From Globisporangium splendens (lineage: Eukaryota; Oomycota; Peronosporomycetes; Pythiales; Pythiaceae): DNA of 64,000 nucleotides. Positions 38,746-50,491 of this stretch are shown piece by piece (within the stretch, counting starts at the first letter, position 1; each line of letters opens with the position of its first letter). The position numbers and the translations under genes were made by a program. The DNA lies in assembly GCA_006386115.1 (NCBI GenBank), contig VFIW01000004.1, positions 868,001 to 932,000 on the forward strand, given 5' to 3'. The notes under the pieces are model-generated. The model was not told where the DNA came from. It ran no database searches and worked only from the letters and a program-made list of their open reading frames with translations.

Positions 38746-41700
38746 ATGATGGAAGATGCGGATTTCGTGGCCGATTCCGACGACGAGGTGCGCTCCGTAG
38801 ATGACGCGGCGATGTTGTCGCCTATAGAGCGTGCTGCGGTGTTTGCGGCTGCTTCAGTGCATCCAGCAGTGGCGCTGGACGCGACGCGCAGTGGACAGCA
38901 GGAATGGCAGCAGCACCAACCACGAGTTGGCGCTCTCAAGAGCAGCGAGCATGACGCGACACCAGCGCAACAGGATGTAGCGAAGCACATGGAAAGCAGC
39001 GACAAGGACAAGCGGTTCCATGATCCAGCTGGTCAATTGCGTGGAACTGTTGTATTAGATGAAGGCGGTGGTGGTGAATGGCAAGACTCTCGGCAAGAAA
39101 GGCACCAGGACGATGCTGAATCACTGCACGGCGATCGAGTTGCCGATGTACCAGAACTGGAAACACCGACAAAGGATGGAGCAGCGTCAACTTCATCTCA
39201 TGAGGAAGCGGATGCGAGTATTGACGTGGAAAACAACGCAGATGCAGCGGATTCAGGGCAATCACGAGTGTTCCAAGTGGGGGATCTCGTTGAAGTGGAG
39301 TCGCGCACGTGGCCTGGCATCAATAAACTAGGTGGATCGGGGAGAATTGTGAGTGTGCATAGAGAAACAAATGGAAAAGGAGAGGAGAAGTTTTTTTACG
39401 ATGTGCGGTACGTCCTGGGAGGTTTCGAGAGACGCATTGAAAGCGATTACGTCGAGTTGTCCCACATCCTCCAGCTCCAGCGAGCGCAAGCCCGTGTGCG
39501 CTACGAGCGCGTCTTCTACCATGGTGAGATGCATTGTGCAACCCTTCAAGTAAATGCTGCTCTTAGTATACGCTGATGGTCCATAATGTTCACGATGTAG
39601 ACGAGTTTGCAGACGAACTCCATAAGAAGAAGAAGCCAGCGTTTGAAAAAGGCGATGACCTGGAAAGCTCCAAACCTCGCGGTGCATCACCAAATGATGA
39701 GCAGAAGTCGAAGTCTAAGAAGAAATCTTCGCGAAGGAGATCAAGTGATAGCGAAACAAGGCGCAGCAAAGTAGCTGACGACAAGAACTCAACGAGAACG
39801 TTCGATGACGACAGTGGCGATGGTAGCAGCAGTGACGACGATGAGGATGGAATGCAAGCGATTCGATGGATCGGAGATGGAACATTTCTTATGGACTCTT
39901 TACCACCGAGTCCAGATGTGGAGGCGGAGTTCTCGCCGCCAACTCGTCCTGTCCAAGGCAGAGAACAAGTGGAAAGAGAACGAATCCAAGAGGAAGTAGA
40001 CCATCCCGAACGAAATCGGCGGCGGCGAATAAGGGTAATCGAGAGTGACGAAGAGAGCTTTGATGGCAGCAACAGCTATGCAGAGAGCGTGGAGAACGAG
40101 TCGAGAAAGGATCATCGTCGAGCCGAGCGCACTCGTGTCCGTGCGAGAAAGAGACGGCGATACGTAGGTGGCTACCTCCATGGTGGCGACGATGCGGATT
40201 CAGCCTTCATTCAACCAGAAGATAATCCGAATGCACTCCCAGACGATGTGGTCCGCGAGATTGGATTCAAATTGGGCAAGTCGAAAGCAGAGCTGAAGGC
40301 GCAGCTCGCGACAATCGCGAGTCTGCTCAAGGAGAATCTGCACGAGTTCAAGGATCAGAAAGAGCTCATCGATCAGAAAATCAAACGCGCGTCAGCATTA
40401 TCTCTTGAGGAACTCACGAAATTCTACCGACAGGTACATCTGCATCGATATAGAGCCAGGATGTACGCGCAGATACTTCCTGAATCTTTCAGCACTTCAA
40501 GACTGACTCAGATACTTATTTATCTTGCCTAGACATCAGACATGGAAGGGTTTTTGACGCAGAACCTGATTCGCGGTGGTGAAGACTTGGTGAACGCGAT
40601 CATCGTCAAGTTGACCAGGAAAGGCGGGAATCTGGTAAGATGGAGATCATCCTTCTGTGGTTGCTGAACGAGATTTGACAACCAACTAACGCCACAAAAC
40701 TCTTCTGTGCAACTTTCTTCTTTACAGCCAGATTCTGTGGAATTAGTGTTTGATGATCAAAAGCGTGAGATTAGTGAGCACGGTGTCTGGATCCGAAAGG
40801 TGTTATCTGCATTGGAGACCGCGTACAAAGTGCGCGGAGAGAGCCTCCCAGCTTTCGATGATCGCAAACAGCCCGATCGAGTCGAGCCGACATCGGACTT
40901 CGACCAGCCTCAAGACGATTATGACGATTATGACGCGGATGATTCCGATGAAGTACAGGACGATTCCTACTATCATTCGCCCAAAAAATCGAGTAAACAA
41001 ACCCAAGAATACCGTGAGAAACCATCCGAGCACGATACCAGACGAGTTAGTGCAACAGAGTTCTTGGTTGCGACTTCGAAGAAACGCAGCCGACACAAAT
41101 CCACTGAGAAGATGGATGCATTCTTGGAAAAGAACAGCAGCTTCAGTAGCGGCAAGCACACGAGTCGCGATGGATTTTTTCCCATGGCCAAGGGAAAATA
41201 CACGACGAGCTCGAGTCTCGGTGACTTTGACTTTGTTCAGTACGGTTCAACCAAGCAGCAGCGTGACAGCTTCTTCCACTCCCAGCCGCCAGTGCACGAT
41301 GTGTTCCAGACGACAAACTTCCGATTCACAGCCAAGAAGCGACCGATGGCGCCATCGGATCCACGTTGGAATTGGCTCAAGATTGGGAGTCAAAAGCAAC
41401 AGCAGGCACGTGCAAAGTCGACGACGCAACCCAAGAGTAGGATCAGTGTAGCATCTGGAGGACATGGACCTGTTCAGAGGAAACGCCAAGAGCAACTCAT
41501 TGGGTCGGTTCAAAATGCTCGCTTCCAGCTTCGAGACAAACGTTTCCAAGACCCACGACGAGGACCAATGTCTGCAGGCGGAGCGTTTACCCGCAGCTAT
41601 GGGTGCGAGCCATCACTGGCAACTACGCAGTTTGACGGAAGGAGCACCACGAGAGACCAGTCCGTGTTTTTCGAGAAGCCTCGTAAGGGCATTCAAGGCG

Positions 41701-44700
41701 GCCCTGTTAATCTCAGCGCCTACGAACCCGGTTCTTCCCATTTCCTGGTAAAACATCATGGTGCAAGCGAGACGCCAATATCGACACCATCTGGTCCTCG
41801 TATCGATTGGGACAGTGTGTTTGAAGTTCTCTCAGGTGGGATGAAATCGCTCGATGACGGATTTCCGACTATCTCTCCCGAGAAAAGAGAGACTCTGACG
41901 TCCTTAGGGACCTGTGCGAGCATCCATGATACAGTCGATGTCGTCGGAGAAGCGTTTGAAGACTCGGTCACCCTGCTCGCTGCTGGACTACGACAGCACT
42001 TGAACCAGCTGCGTCTCCAAGAATTCGATAGCATGACCGCTCTTTCTGGAAGGGACCCAGAAAATGCAAGCAGTGAGAGTGCTTCGTACAGGGAATCGCC
42101 AGAATGGACAGCGCTCGTGGAGACCTGCAATCGGTATCATTATCTGTTAACAAGGTTCACGAGCTACGTCACTGACGAGTTGCACGAGTCGGCAGCAGCT
42201 ATGTCTTCGTTGACAATGGCCAACGCCGTTCGAGTGATCGTCGTCGAGATCGCATGTATCCTGAGCCAGCTTCCCGATTGCGACTCGCTGTTTGGCAGCT
42301 GTCCATCCTACGTGTACTTCTTCGAAGTCGCAGACCGCGATGCAAAGACTACGCCGCTGTTGACGTCGCTCGCTCGGACGTACTGGCATTGCATCCAGTC
42401 GCTTCTCGGTTTGAAGAAGATCAACGACGCGAACACAATCGACAACAAATCCTTAGACGCGACGATCGAGCGGATCCTTCCAGTGAGCCGCGCGATCCTC
42501 GCTGCGTCGCTCTTTCTCGTCGATTTGTACCTGTACCTTCCATCTTTGTACCGTCTCGACCAAGTTCCAGATCCAAGTGGTGACGAGAACGGCCAGAACG
42601 AACAACGAGATACTGACGAAACAGCGATCCCAGCGATCTCGCTGTGGCTCCTTCTCTACAATTGCTTTGCGAGCGGCAAGTGTGCTTTTCAGGCAGGCAA
42701 GCTATCCGGATCCGGGGACGGCCGAGACTTCTGGGCTTTCCTGCAAACCATGGTACGTGAAGTGAAACTTCGCTTTTGAAATTGATCGTATTATGCTTCT
42801 TATAAAGTCTCTCCTTCTATGTAGTATCGCGACCATTTCATCGATCATTTGGCCATCGCGTTCGTCCAAGAGAAATCCTGTGGCGGGTACCTCTTCGACC
42901 ACATTCCTCAAATCTCATCAAGAGAGCACGAGGAGACAGCGCAAGGTCAGCTGCTTGCGGTGCAGTCGGTCTGGGACCTGTGTCTGCTCTTTGCCACCAT
43001 CTTTCCGTCCACGTCGACAAAAGAACGAGACGACGCCATGTACGTCTCCATGCATTTGCAATGCTTCCTGAGCCACCTGAGTTCGTTTAATCCCGTTTTT
43101 AACTGTTCTTTTAGCTCCGAGGCAAGGTGGGCTGTCGTGAAGGATCTTCTCCAGCCAGGCATGCACGCATTTCTCCCATTCGAAAGCAGCGCGTTGACGA
43201 CTCATCCTCAATCTGGCGGCAGTGACTACCCAGTTTATTCCAGTAAGGATCTGATTTGAGTGGTTGATGACCTCTCTTTAAACGTGTGGATGCCCTATGA
43301 TGTACTGCTTTGTTTGTGTCCTGCAGGCGTGTACAAGAACCACGTGCTGCAATACGTGTTTCTAATCTCCAAGCTGTCGGTTCCTCAAAGTGGTAAGGGT
43401 CAATGGAAACAACGCGGCCGTGCTGAGAAACTCATTGAAATCGGATTGGGTGTGCATTTTGACGATGTGCAGATATTATTGAGCGTCTTCTGGAAGAGTT
43501 CTGGGGAGACACCAAAGCCAGGTTTTCTGCGGAGCACGATCGCAATACGGATGCAATCGAACTCACTCCGTTTTGGCACCAGCTGCTCCAGCACGCGATC
43601 CACTCGAATGATTTGAGCGCTTTTGTGAGCACCCAAACGTGGGACTCGGCGAATTCAACCGAGATGATCAGTGGCATCCTATTGGTACACTAAAACCAAA
43701 TTGTGCCAATGTGAAGGATCGATAGATGGATGGAGTGCTGACACGCTATACGAAATGGTTGCTATTGCGGCAGGTGCACATCTTGAAGTTTGACAAAGCG
43801 ATTCACCGAAATCGTTTTCGACAACCCATTTGTCGAGCTATTGCCGCACGATACGACGCAACAACACAGGCAGCGGATTCCTCCGCATCCCAATCGAGCA
43901 ACCCAAAGGTAGGAGTCGAAAAAGCTCCCGCTACGAAAGCCAATGGATGGAATTGGGGAACACCAGGAGCTTCCGACGCGAACAAATCCGTGAACAACGG
44001 CAACCAAAAGCCTACAACGACTGCGCAAAATCCGGCAATTACACGTGGTCGAGACGAGGTATGAAGCCTTTTTGTTGTTCACTGCGTGTGTGCAGCGCTA
44101 GAGGCTCAAAGTGATAAACTGGATGTCTGTCCGGCGTAGGAACGGTTAATGGTGTCGATACTCCTCACTCTGGCCGTATCCAGCATTTGCCAGGATGCAG
44201 GTCCTCTGTCGCCATCGCCGTCCACGCTACGCGACACCAACCAGAGAGCCAACAAATCTCTCAAACGTGATTTGGAGTTTTATTACAAGGAAATTGCGCG
44301 CATCCTAAATGGGAATCCAGAGCACAGCGTGCTGCTCAGCCAGTCGTTGTTTGTCATGGGGCGCCTCGCGATAGAGTACTCGAACGAGTACCCGATTCTG
44401 TTTTCGTACCTCAATGCACAGCTGGTCAGCGGAGTTCAAGCACTTCGAGCGCATCGAAGCAGCTTGGTCGATAAAGAAGTGAGCGTCGCGGCTTCTCCAG
44501 TGATGAAGAAGCGAACTCGTCTACTAGAGCGTACGTAGTGAACCTACACCATATTGTCTGCTTCTGTGTTATTGCAAGCAACTGATGTCCGATGTCCGAG
44601 TGTGTTGCACCTTGTAGGAGGCGTGCTCTCTCCGTTGCACTTGATGAGAGAGTTGGTAAAGCGGCTTTGTAATAGCGTCATCCCAGCAATCGTGGACCCG

Positions 44701-47700
44701 GCACCTTCATCCACATCATCCTACGCATTGGACGCGGTGCGCACCAGTTTGTCGTTTATCCTGAACTCTGGCTTAGAAGCGTGTTTGGATGCCGCCGTGG
44801 ATGAGATTCTGCCCTTCGATGCGCTCAACGTCGCGCTGGAGATTCTTCATTTTGCGCTTCCACGCGCAAAGGATATCCCCAACCAACACCTTCATGTGAT
44901 GATGACTCCAGTCGATCCGTCGTCTGGTAACGCGTCAGGTGCGAGCGAGTTTGACGAGTTCGACGATGACGACATGTGGGCCGCCGTGGATCTTGACACG
45001 CTCACCGCACCGAGCGCTTCCGCTTCCTCGCAAGCGAAGACAGTCAAATACGCGTCTCTCGAGTCCTTCCAAGACGCGGTTGAGGTGAGCACGTTGAGCC
45101 ATCTGCGGCTCGTCATGCAGCGCGTGGTTATCAAGTTTCCTCCTCGAAGTGGATTGGCATCGTATCAAGAGCAGTACGCGATCGAGGTGTTGGGCATGCT
45201 GGTCGCGACGTGCAGCTTCCCTTTCAGCTGGAATGTCGTGTCAGGAAGCTCCATGAAGCCCCGTGTGCTCGCTCCGCGGTTGTTTGGTGCGATCCTCAAG
45301 TACCATCCTGAGAAAGAGTGGATCAGTACGTGCTTTCTAAGTGAACAGGGTGCCGATCAAGAACTCGCCAACATGTGGCTGATGGGCACATTAGACTTGC
45401 AAGCGCTGTTTCCGTCCCTGTGCACCCTGCAACCAGACGCGTCGATCGAGACGTTGACACTCGAGAATGAGCAAGCGAACAAGGACCAGAACGCGACAGA
45501 TATTGGTTCACCAAGCCAGGTCCAATACTCCAACTACTGGGTCATGCTGACCGATGGCATCATCTTCCACCTGCTTCGAGGCAATCCGATCACGCAGTAC
45601 AAGATGGATCCCTTGCTGCTGCAGCTTTTGCGCGGAACTGCACGCAACACCAAGTTTGCCAGCATCCTCCGACATGCTACGAACAGCAGTGGTGAAGACA
45701 ATGTCGTAGCACCGCCGAGTGATCTGGCGACGCTGTACGAGCTACACCTGGATCTGTTTCAGGAGTTTTGTCGAAGTTCGGGACAACTCTGGAGCACGCT
45801 CGCCGTGAATCCAACGCAGTACCGTGCCGATCAGAACCGGTTTCGCGTGAAAATGATGGACATCAAGAGTGGCGTCTTTGCGACGTTCCCCGAGTACGTT
45901 CCTATTACTTGTTGTGACCAGAGGATGGCAAAGTTAATGTATGGTTTCTGCTGCTTGTTGTGTTTATTTGTTCAGAGCATACGAGATCAATTTCAAGATG
46001 GTGTGCAAGGAGCTCGATCACGCGCATCACAACTGGTACGAACTCGCCGAGAACTTTGTCGCGGATTTCGCGAGTGCAGCCTCATCGTTCTCGTCGTCGT
46101 CTTCATCTGCAAACATAACCAATTTCCATACGATCGACGAATCACTTGCGTTGATTCTCCGAGGTGGCCAACGACGCGCCATTCAGGATGCAACGGTGCG
46201 CAAGCTCATTGTGCTGTTCAAGTTCATGTACGACTGCGCCGATCCGTTCCTGTACCACTGCGGCTCCATGGCAATCGGCCAACAGAACATCTTCTTTGCC
46301 GTGCTGAAGCTGATGTTCCGTCAAGCGACGTGCGCTGAGTTTCCTCAGGCCGAAGACCGGTTGCGGCAGCAACAGCTGCACGTGGATTCCCAGGAAGCGC
46401 GATGGTTCTTTGACTTCACAGCGTCGTCTGGCAATGATGCGAAGTCTAGTAGTATTACTTCAGGCAACAATGTACTGCAGCCGCGAAACAAGAATGCCAC
46501 GAAAGCAGACATCTCACCGGCGTGCTTGGGGTTTGTCGAGAGCGTGCGTCTCTTCTTCGCGCGGCAAAAGTACCCGAGTCTCATCCATTGGTTCGCCCAG
46601 GTGCGTAAGGCTTGGTTGAATGAATGATCTGGGGCACATATCTAACTTTTTATTTGTTATGTAGACGCTGGAAACCTACCAGACGGTGAAACGCGGGTGG
46701 CATTCGTCGCCATTACGCAAGTTGCTGTTGAATGTGCTCGACCCGCATGGTCCGCTTGGGATCCACAGCTACTATCCGATCGAAATGGGCGGTCGGCAGC
46801 AACAACCGCAACGCGAATTCGATGTTCGACAAGTCCGGCGTGAAGCGTTTTACTTGTCTTGCGGCTTATTTTTTTGTCGCTGCACCACGACATACGAGCA
46901 TTCGCGACGCTGCGCAGGCTCCGGAGCCAGTAGCAATGGTACCACTCACGCGCCGCCACCATCTGAAGCACACGCTCGCCTTCGTACGCTTCGACGGTTC
47001 ATCTTGAAGCAGTTTGTGATCGAGTCGTTCGAATACGCGGCATCCGTGGGGCATGTGTGTTTGCAGGAGACCATGGTGCCGCTGGCACAGTTTGCGCGAA
47101 GTGTGCTCAGCCACAGCAATATGAATGTGGTACACAATGCTTCCCGCCCCGATTTCGATTTCCAGGTTCAGGAGGTGTACACGTGTCTCGAGCTCCTTGT
47201 CATGTACTGCATCCGAACTTTTCCATCAGACCATGTGCTGCAAAACTCGATCAGGTACCCCATCTACAATTGAGCCTGTTTGTCAGGAGTAGCATGGGAC
47301 TTACACTAGCGATCTTGTGTGCCTCGTTTAATTCTTAGTTGCGTGCTCGTGCTCGAGTTGTGTGGTCTCCTGGAAGAGACTGTGGTGATGAACAACCACA
47401 GCTTCGACAGCGAGATCTCGACTTTGTTGGAACTCGGTCTGGCGTACTTGAAAGAAGTGCACGTGGCGCTGGGCAAAACGACGTCCCGCCCGTTGGAGCC
47501 GCTCTTTGTATCGCAGCCAGCTCCACCAACCTTGAACGAACTCCTGGCTTCGTTCACGCCGATCGCTTCTCATGGTATCAAGGTCGAGCCAACCGTGAAG
47601 TCCGAAGGCTCAGCATCGCGTGACGAGTACGGGATCAGCCGAGTGCGCGTGAAGGCGGATCTGGTCGTGTCGCTGGGGCGATTGTCCGAGACGTGGAAGC

Positions 47701-47744
47701 AATCGTCTGATCTGCGGCTGCGCCGGTTTGTGCCATCGCTCTAG
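38746..47744 (+). CDS. Very large protein, acidic N-terminus, Tudor-like module and long helical C-terminus (14 exons)
   Basis: The exons are 38746-39523, 39601-40433, 40533-40634, 40728-42752, 42825-43039, 43115-43242, 43327-43392, 43473-43684, 43726-44058, 44140-44530, 44618-45893, 45976-46600, 46665-47254 and 47339-47744. All junctions close in phase, giving about 2,659 residues. Residues of about 180-245 (FQVGDLVEVESRTWPGINKL through the DYVELSHI region) resemble a Tudor/SH3-type barrel. Acidic, Ser/Arg-rich disordered sequence follows, then a helical region from YRDHFIDHLAIAFVQEKS to the end. Architecture and length are reminiscent of Mus7/MMS22-type replication-repair proteins, but I see no diagnostic motif, so this is only a hypothesis. 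The start is the first of two adjacent ATGs. A TTG or GTG further upstream is not needed. Confidence 0.75.
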
Positions 47745-48649
47745 AATCCCCTGCGACTTGTAGCTTATGGAGGATGCGATGCATACCTACGCACTTAATT
47801 TATCAGAGAGTGTGTTTCATCACATATCCATCGAACGGCTCCAGTCGTCGGACAGATGTACACATGATCTCCTGGAAGCTCACACACTAAAAACTTCTTC
47901 ACGCTTCGGCGCATCCAGGGTTTCATTTCCCTAGCTAATGGGATTCACCCGTCATGCCGAGTATCCTGCACATCGTACAGATCCCTTTTCCACTCTCCTT
48001 TCGTCTCAACCGCTCAATGTGTATCAGCCAGGTGGTGCAACTTGATGCTGGGGGTGGCGTCAAAGAGCACGCTGCGCCACATGTGGTCTACCTGCGTGAC
48101 ACAAATGATTCACTCATAATTCGTCTACTGAAACTGTCATCGAAGAGTTCCAAATGACAAAACAGAGTGATGGTCTCTCTCCCTTCAGTTTTGGCTTCCA
48201 TACCTCCTTATACCAGGTAACTGCATTATACGAGGCTGAAAATATATATTATTAATACTTGATACCTAACCTCTCTATATAGCTGACAATGAACTGCATA
48301 TCAGTGTGTCCTTTCTTTCGAGACAGCATCAGAATGTGGGTTCATCGTGACACGCAAATGTGCATCACCGGATGTCTACACGATATGGTTCTTCTTCAGC
48401 AGCCCAAGTCCATAACCCAGATACTTGGAACCTGGTTGAAGCTCATTGCATATCGAGTGAATGTGACCGATTAGCAAAATAAAGTTACAAAATGAACTCG
48501 CAAAGCAGAACAACAACACACGGAGCGTCGGGATCAATACGATTGATTTCAGTGCTGCGAATAGAACATTCAGGCAAGTATTGGAAACAATTCTCCCAAC
48601 CAGAGATAGTTGACGAGTCGAAAACACAGCGTACCCGAGTTTCTTGGGC
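47745..48649. other. Convergent 3' region, no gene seen
   Basis: About 900 bases between the stop of the large plus-strand gene and the stop of the coiled-coil gene on the minus strand. It is AT-richer than its surroundings (ATATATTATTAATAC near 48243). Short ORFs have no protein-like composition. An ORF on the minus strand that extends into it (48981-48376) is explained by exon and intron sequence of the neighbouring gene. Confidence 0.4.
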
Positions 48650-50378
48650 TTAGCGACAGGATTCGTGGCATTCACGTTCGCACTGGTGCATTGGAAGCAA
48701 TCTCGACTCGTGCAGGTATGCACCGGCAGGCAACAGGAAGGGTCTGGGTGGTGGCTGCCACTGCAGTTGCTGTGAAGCGCACCAGCCGACCTCGAGGCGT
48801 GCAGCCTCTGCTGCGAGTGCACGTTCGTGCCTAGACTCGCAGTCATCTGTTTGCTGCGATTTGGGATCAAGTCTTGACGGTACTTTCGCACGGCTCGATC
48901 ACTCGCACTGACCTCCTTTCGCCACGGGAACGCACGCGGACGGATGCTTGTGATATCTGCACTCGTTTCATTAAGATCCACCGCATATCCTCGCTATTCC
49001 GTCCAAAGAAGAAATCGGCAGGCATGAGGTCGGCATCGCAGCCAAGTTTGAAATGTAGGAGTGCTGGTAACTTACCATGAGTGCCGCATCTTGAGAGCTT
49101 GCATCTAATCCAAAGGAAATATTTAAGATTTTCATAGACAGAGATGCTGAGGCACAGCAAATTGCAAATCAGCCAACCTCTCGCCATCTGCATGAGTCGA
49201 AATTGGGAAACGTGGAGGTCCATCATCACTTGTTCATATCGCTTGATCCAGGTCCGGACTTCGTGCTCTTTCTCGGCCATTTTGCTGATACGAAATACGT
49301 CAGCGCAACCCACACGAACTAAAGTTTCGTCCTGCAAATACTCCACGGAGAGTGGACAAGAAGAAAAAAACGATGCACACGCACCGCTTGCACTCCATCA
49401 GCTTCAGTTGCGTGGCTTCAAGCTCCTTGTGCGTCTCAATGAAGTCTTTCTCGGCTTTCTGGAATGGCCATGATTTACTGAAGTTCAGATCATGATGTTG
49501 ACGAGTGTGGCGTCGCGAAAACATAGCAAAACTGGTACCTGAAGCAGCTTTGCGCTGCATCGCACCGAGGCTCGTAATCCAGCAAGCTCTACATCCTTGT
49601 GCGTGATCTCCTCTTGGACACCCTTGACGCCTTGTGCTACCGTTGACTACGACATGCACAGATGTAAATGGTTGGTTTATAGTAAGCCCTAAAGGCAGCA
49701 CAGGGGCTGAACGACAGTACCATTTCCGTTGCGAGCAGCTCCAGTTGTTTATCCTTTGCGTAAATCTCTTGCAGATCCTGTAATCGCTGCACGCGCTCCT
49801 CTTGCAGCTCCATGAGCAAACGGCTCGTCTGTCGATTCTTCAAAATGGTTTCTCTGGAAGTAAGATAAGCAAGATCAACGACAGCATTACGACTCGATTA
49901 ACACCTCACGACTCTATAGTGCATCGATCACAAAGTGCTCACTTTTCTTCACGTTCTTCTTCCAATGCGATCTGGACCTTGTCTAATTGATCTTCAAGCG
50001 TCCTACACCAACGCAAAAGCATGACATGGATCACCACGCAGTTAGAATGCGAAAAGGCTCTCAGATCGCTCGCTCGCTTGTTGTGACAAAGCTTTCACCG
50101 AATTCTGCCAAGTTGAGCTGTGCCGTGCATCAAACAATTACAGTGAGAAGAGGAAAGCATACTGGGTAACATTGCGATTTTGTGAACTCTTCCACTTACA
50201 CATATTCTTGAGTTTCTGCATCTCCAAAGCATCCTGAAGCTTGAGGATTCGCTCCTAAAGCACAGCAAACAATCCAATAGCGCAGTCAATTGAAGAAACA
50301 CAACAAGACGACATTGAAAGCCATCAGCATTAAAAGCGCTAAGATAGGCTCGCATACCTCGTACTGCTTGGCTTGCAT
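48650..50378 (-). CDS. Coiled-coil protein of unknown function (10 exons)
   Basis: On the minus strand the exons are 50378-50358, 50254-50202, 50002-49943, 49853-49721, 49646-49539, 49458-49381, 49331-49178, 49104-49076, 48993-48913 and 48835-48650. All phases close, giving 300 residues. The protein begins MQAKQYEERILKLQDALEMQ and is almost wholly heptad-patterned through LEDQLDKVQIALEEEREEK, LLMELQEERVQRLQDLQEIY and KDFIETHKELEATQLKLMEC. The last exon ends in a Cys/His-rich tail (MHQCERECHESCR). No family is recognised. The start is uncertain: the first exon may extend upstream (HEITARAVLLFSN) to another exon, but only 113 bases separate this ATG from the stop of the GCFC gene on the same strand. 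Confidence 0.65.
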
Positions 50379-50491
50379 GTTTGAAAACAAGAGCACGGCT
50401 CGCGCGGTGATCTCGTGCTACAAAAGAGCAAACTGATTCGCATATCAAGGGCCAAGGAAGCAACTCGATCTATTTGTGGGACTTGCCCTAG

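Noticed and set aside
38707..39576. Upstream GTG start and read-through end for the first exon of the giant gene
   Set aside because: A pair of ATGs lies just downstream at 38746. The donor GTGAGA at 39524 joins the next exon in phase, so the extra residues to 39576 are intron.
48376..48981. 201-codon minus-strand ORF as a separate small gene
   Set aside because: Its upstream half coincides with an in-phase exon (48913-48993) and then an intron of the 10-exon coiled-coil gene. The last exon (48650-48835) is read in a different frame that gives a better closing protein.
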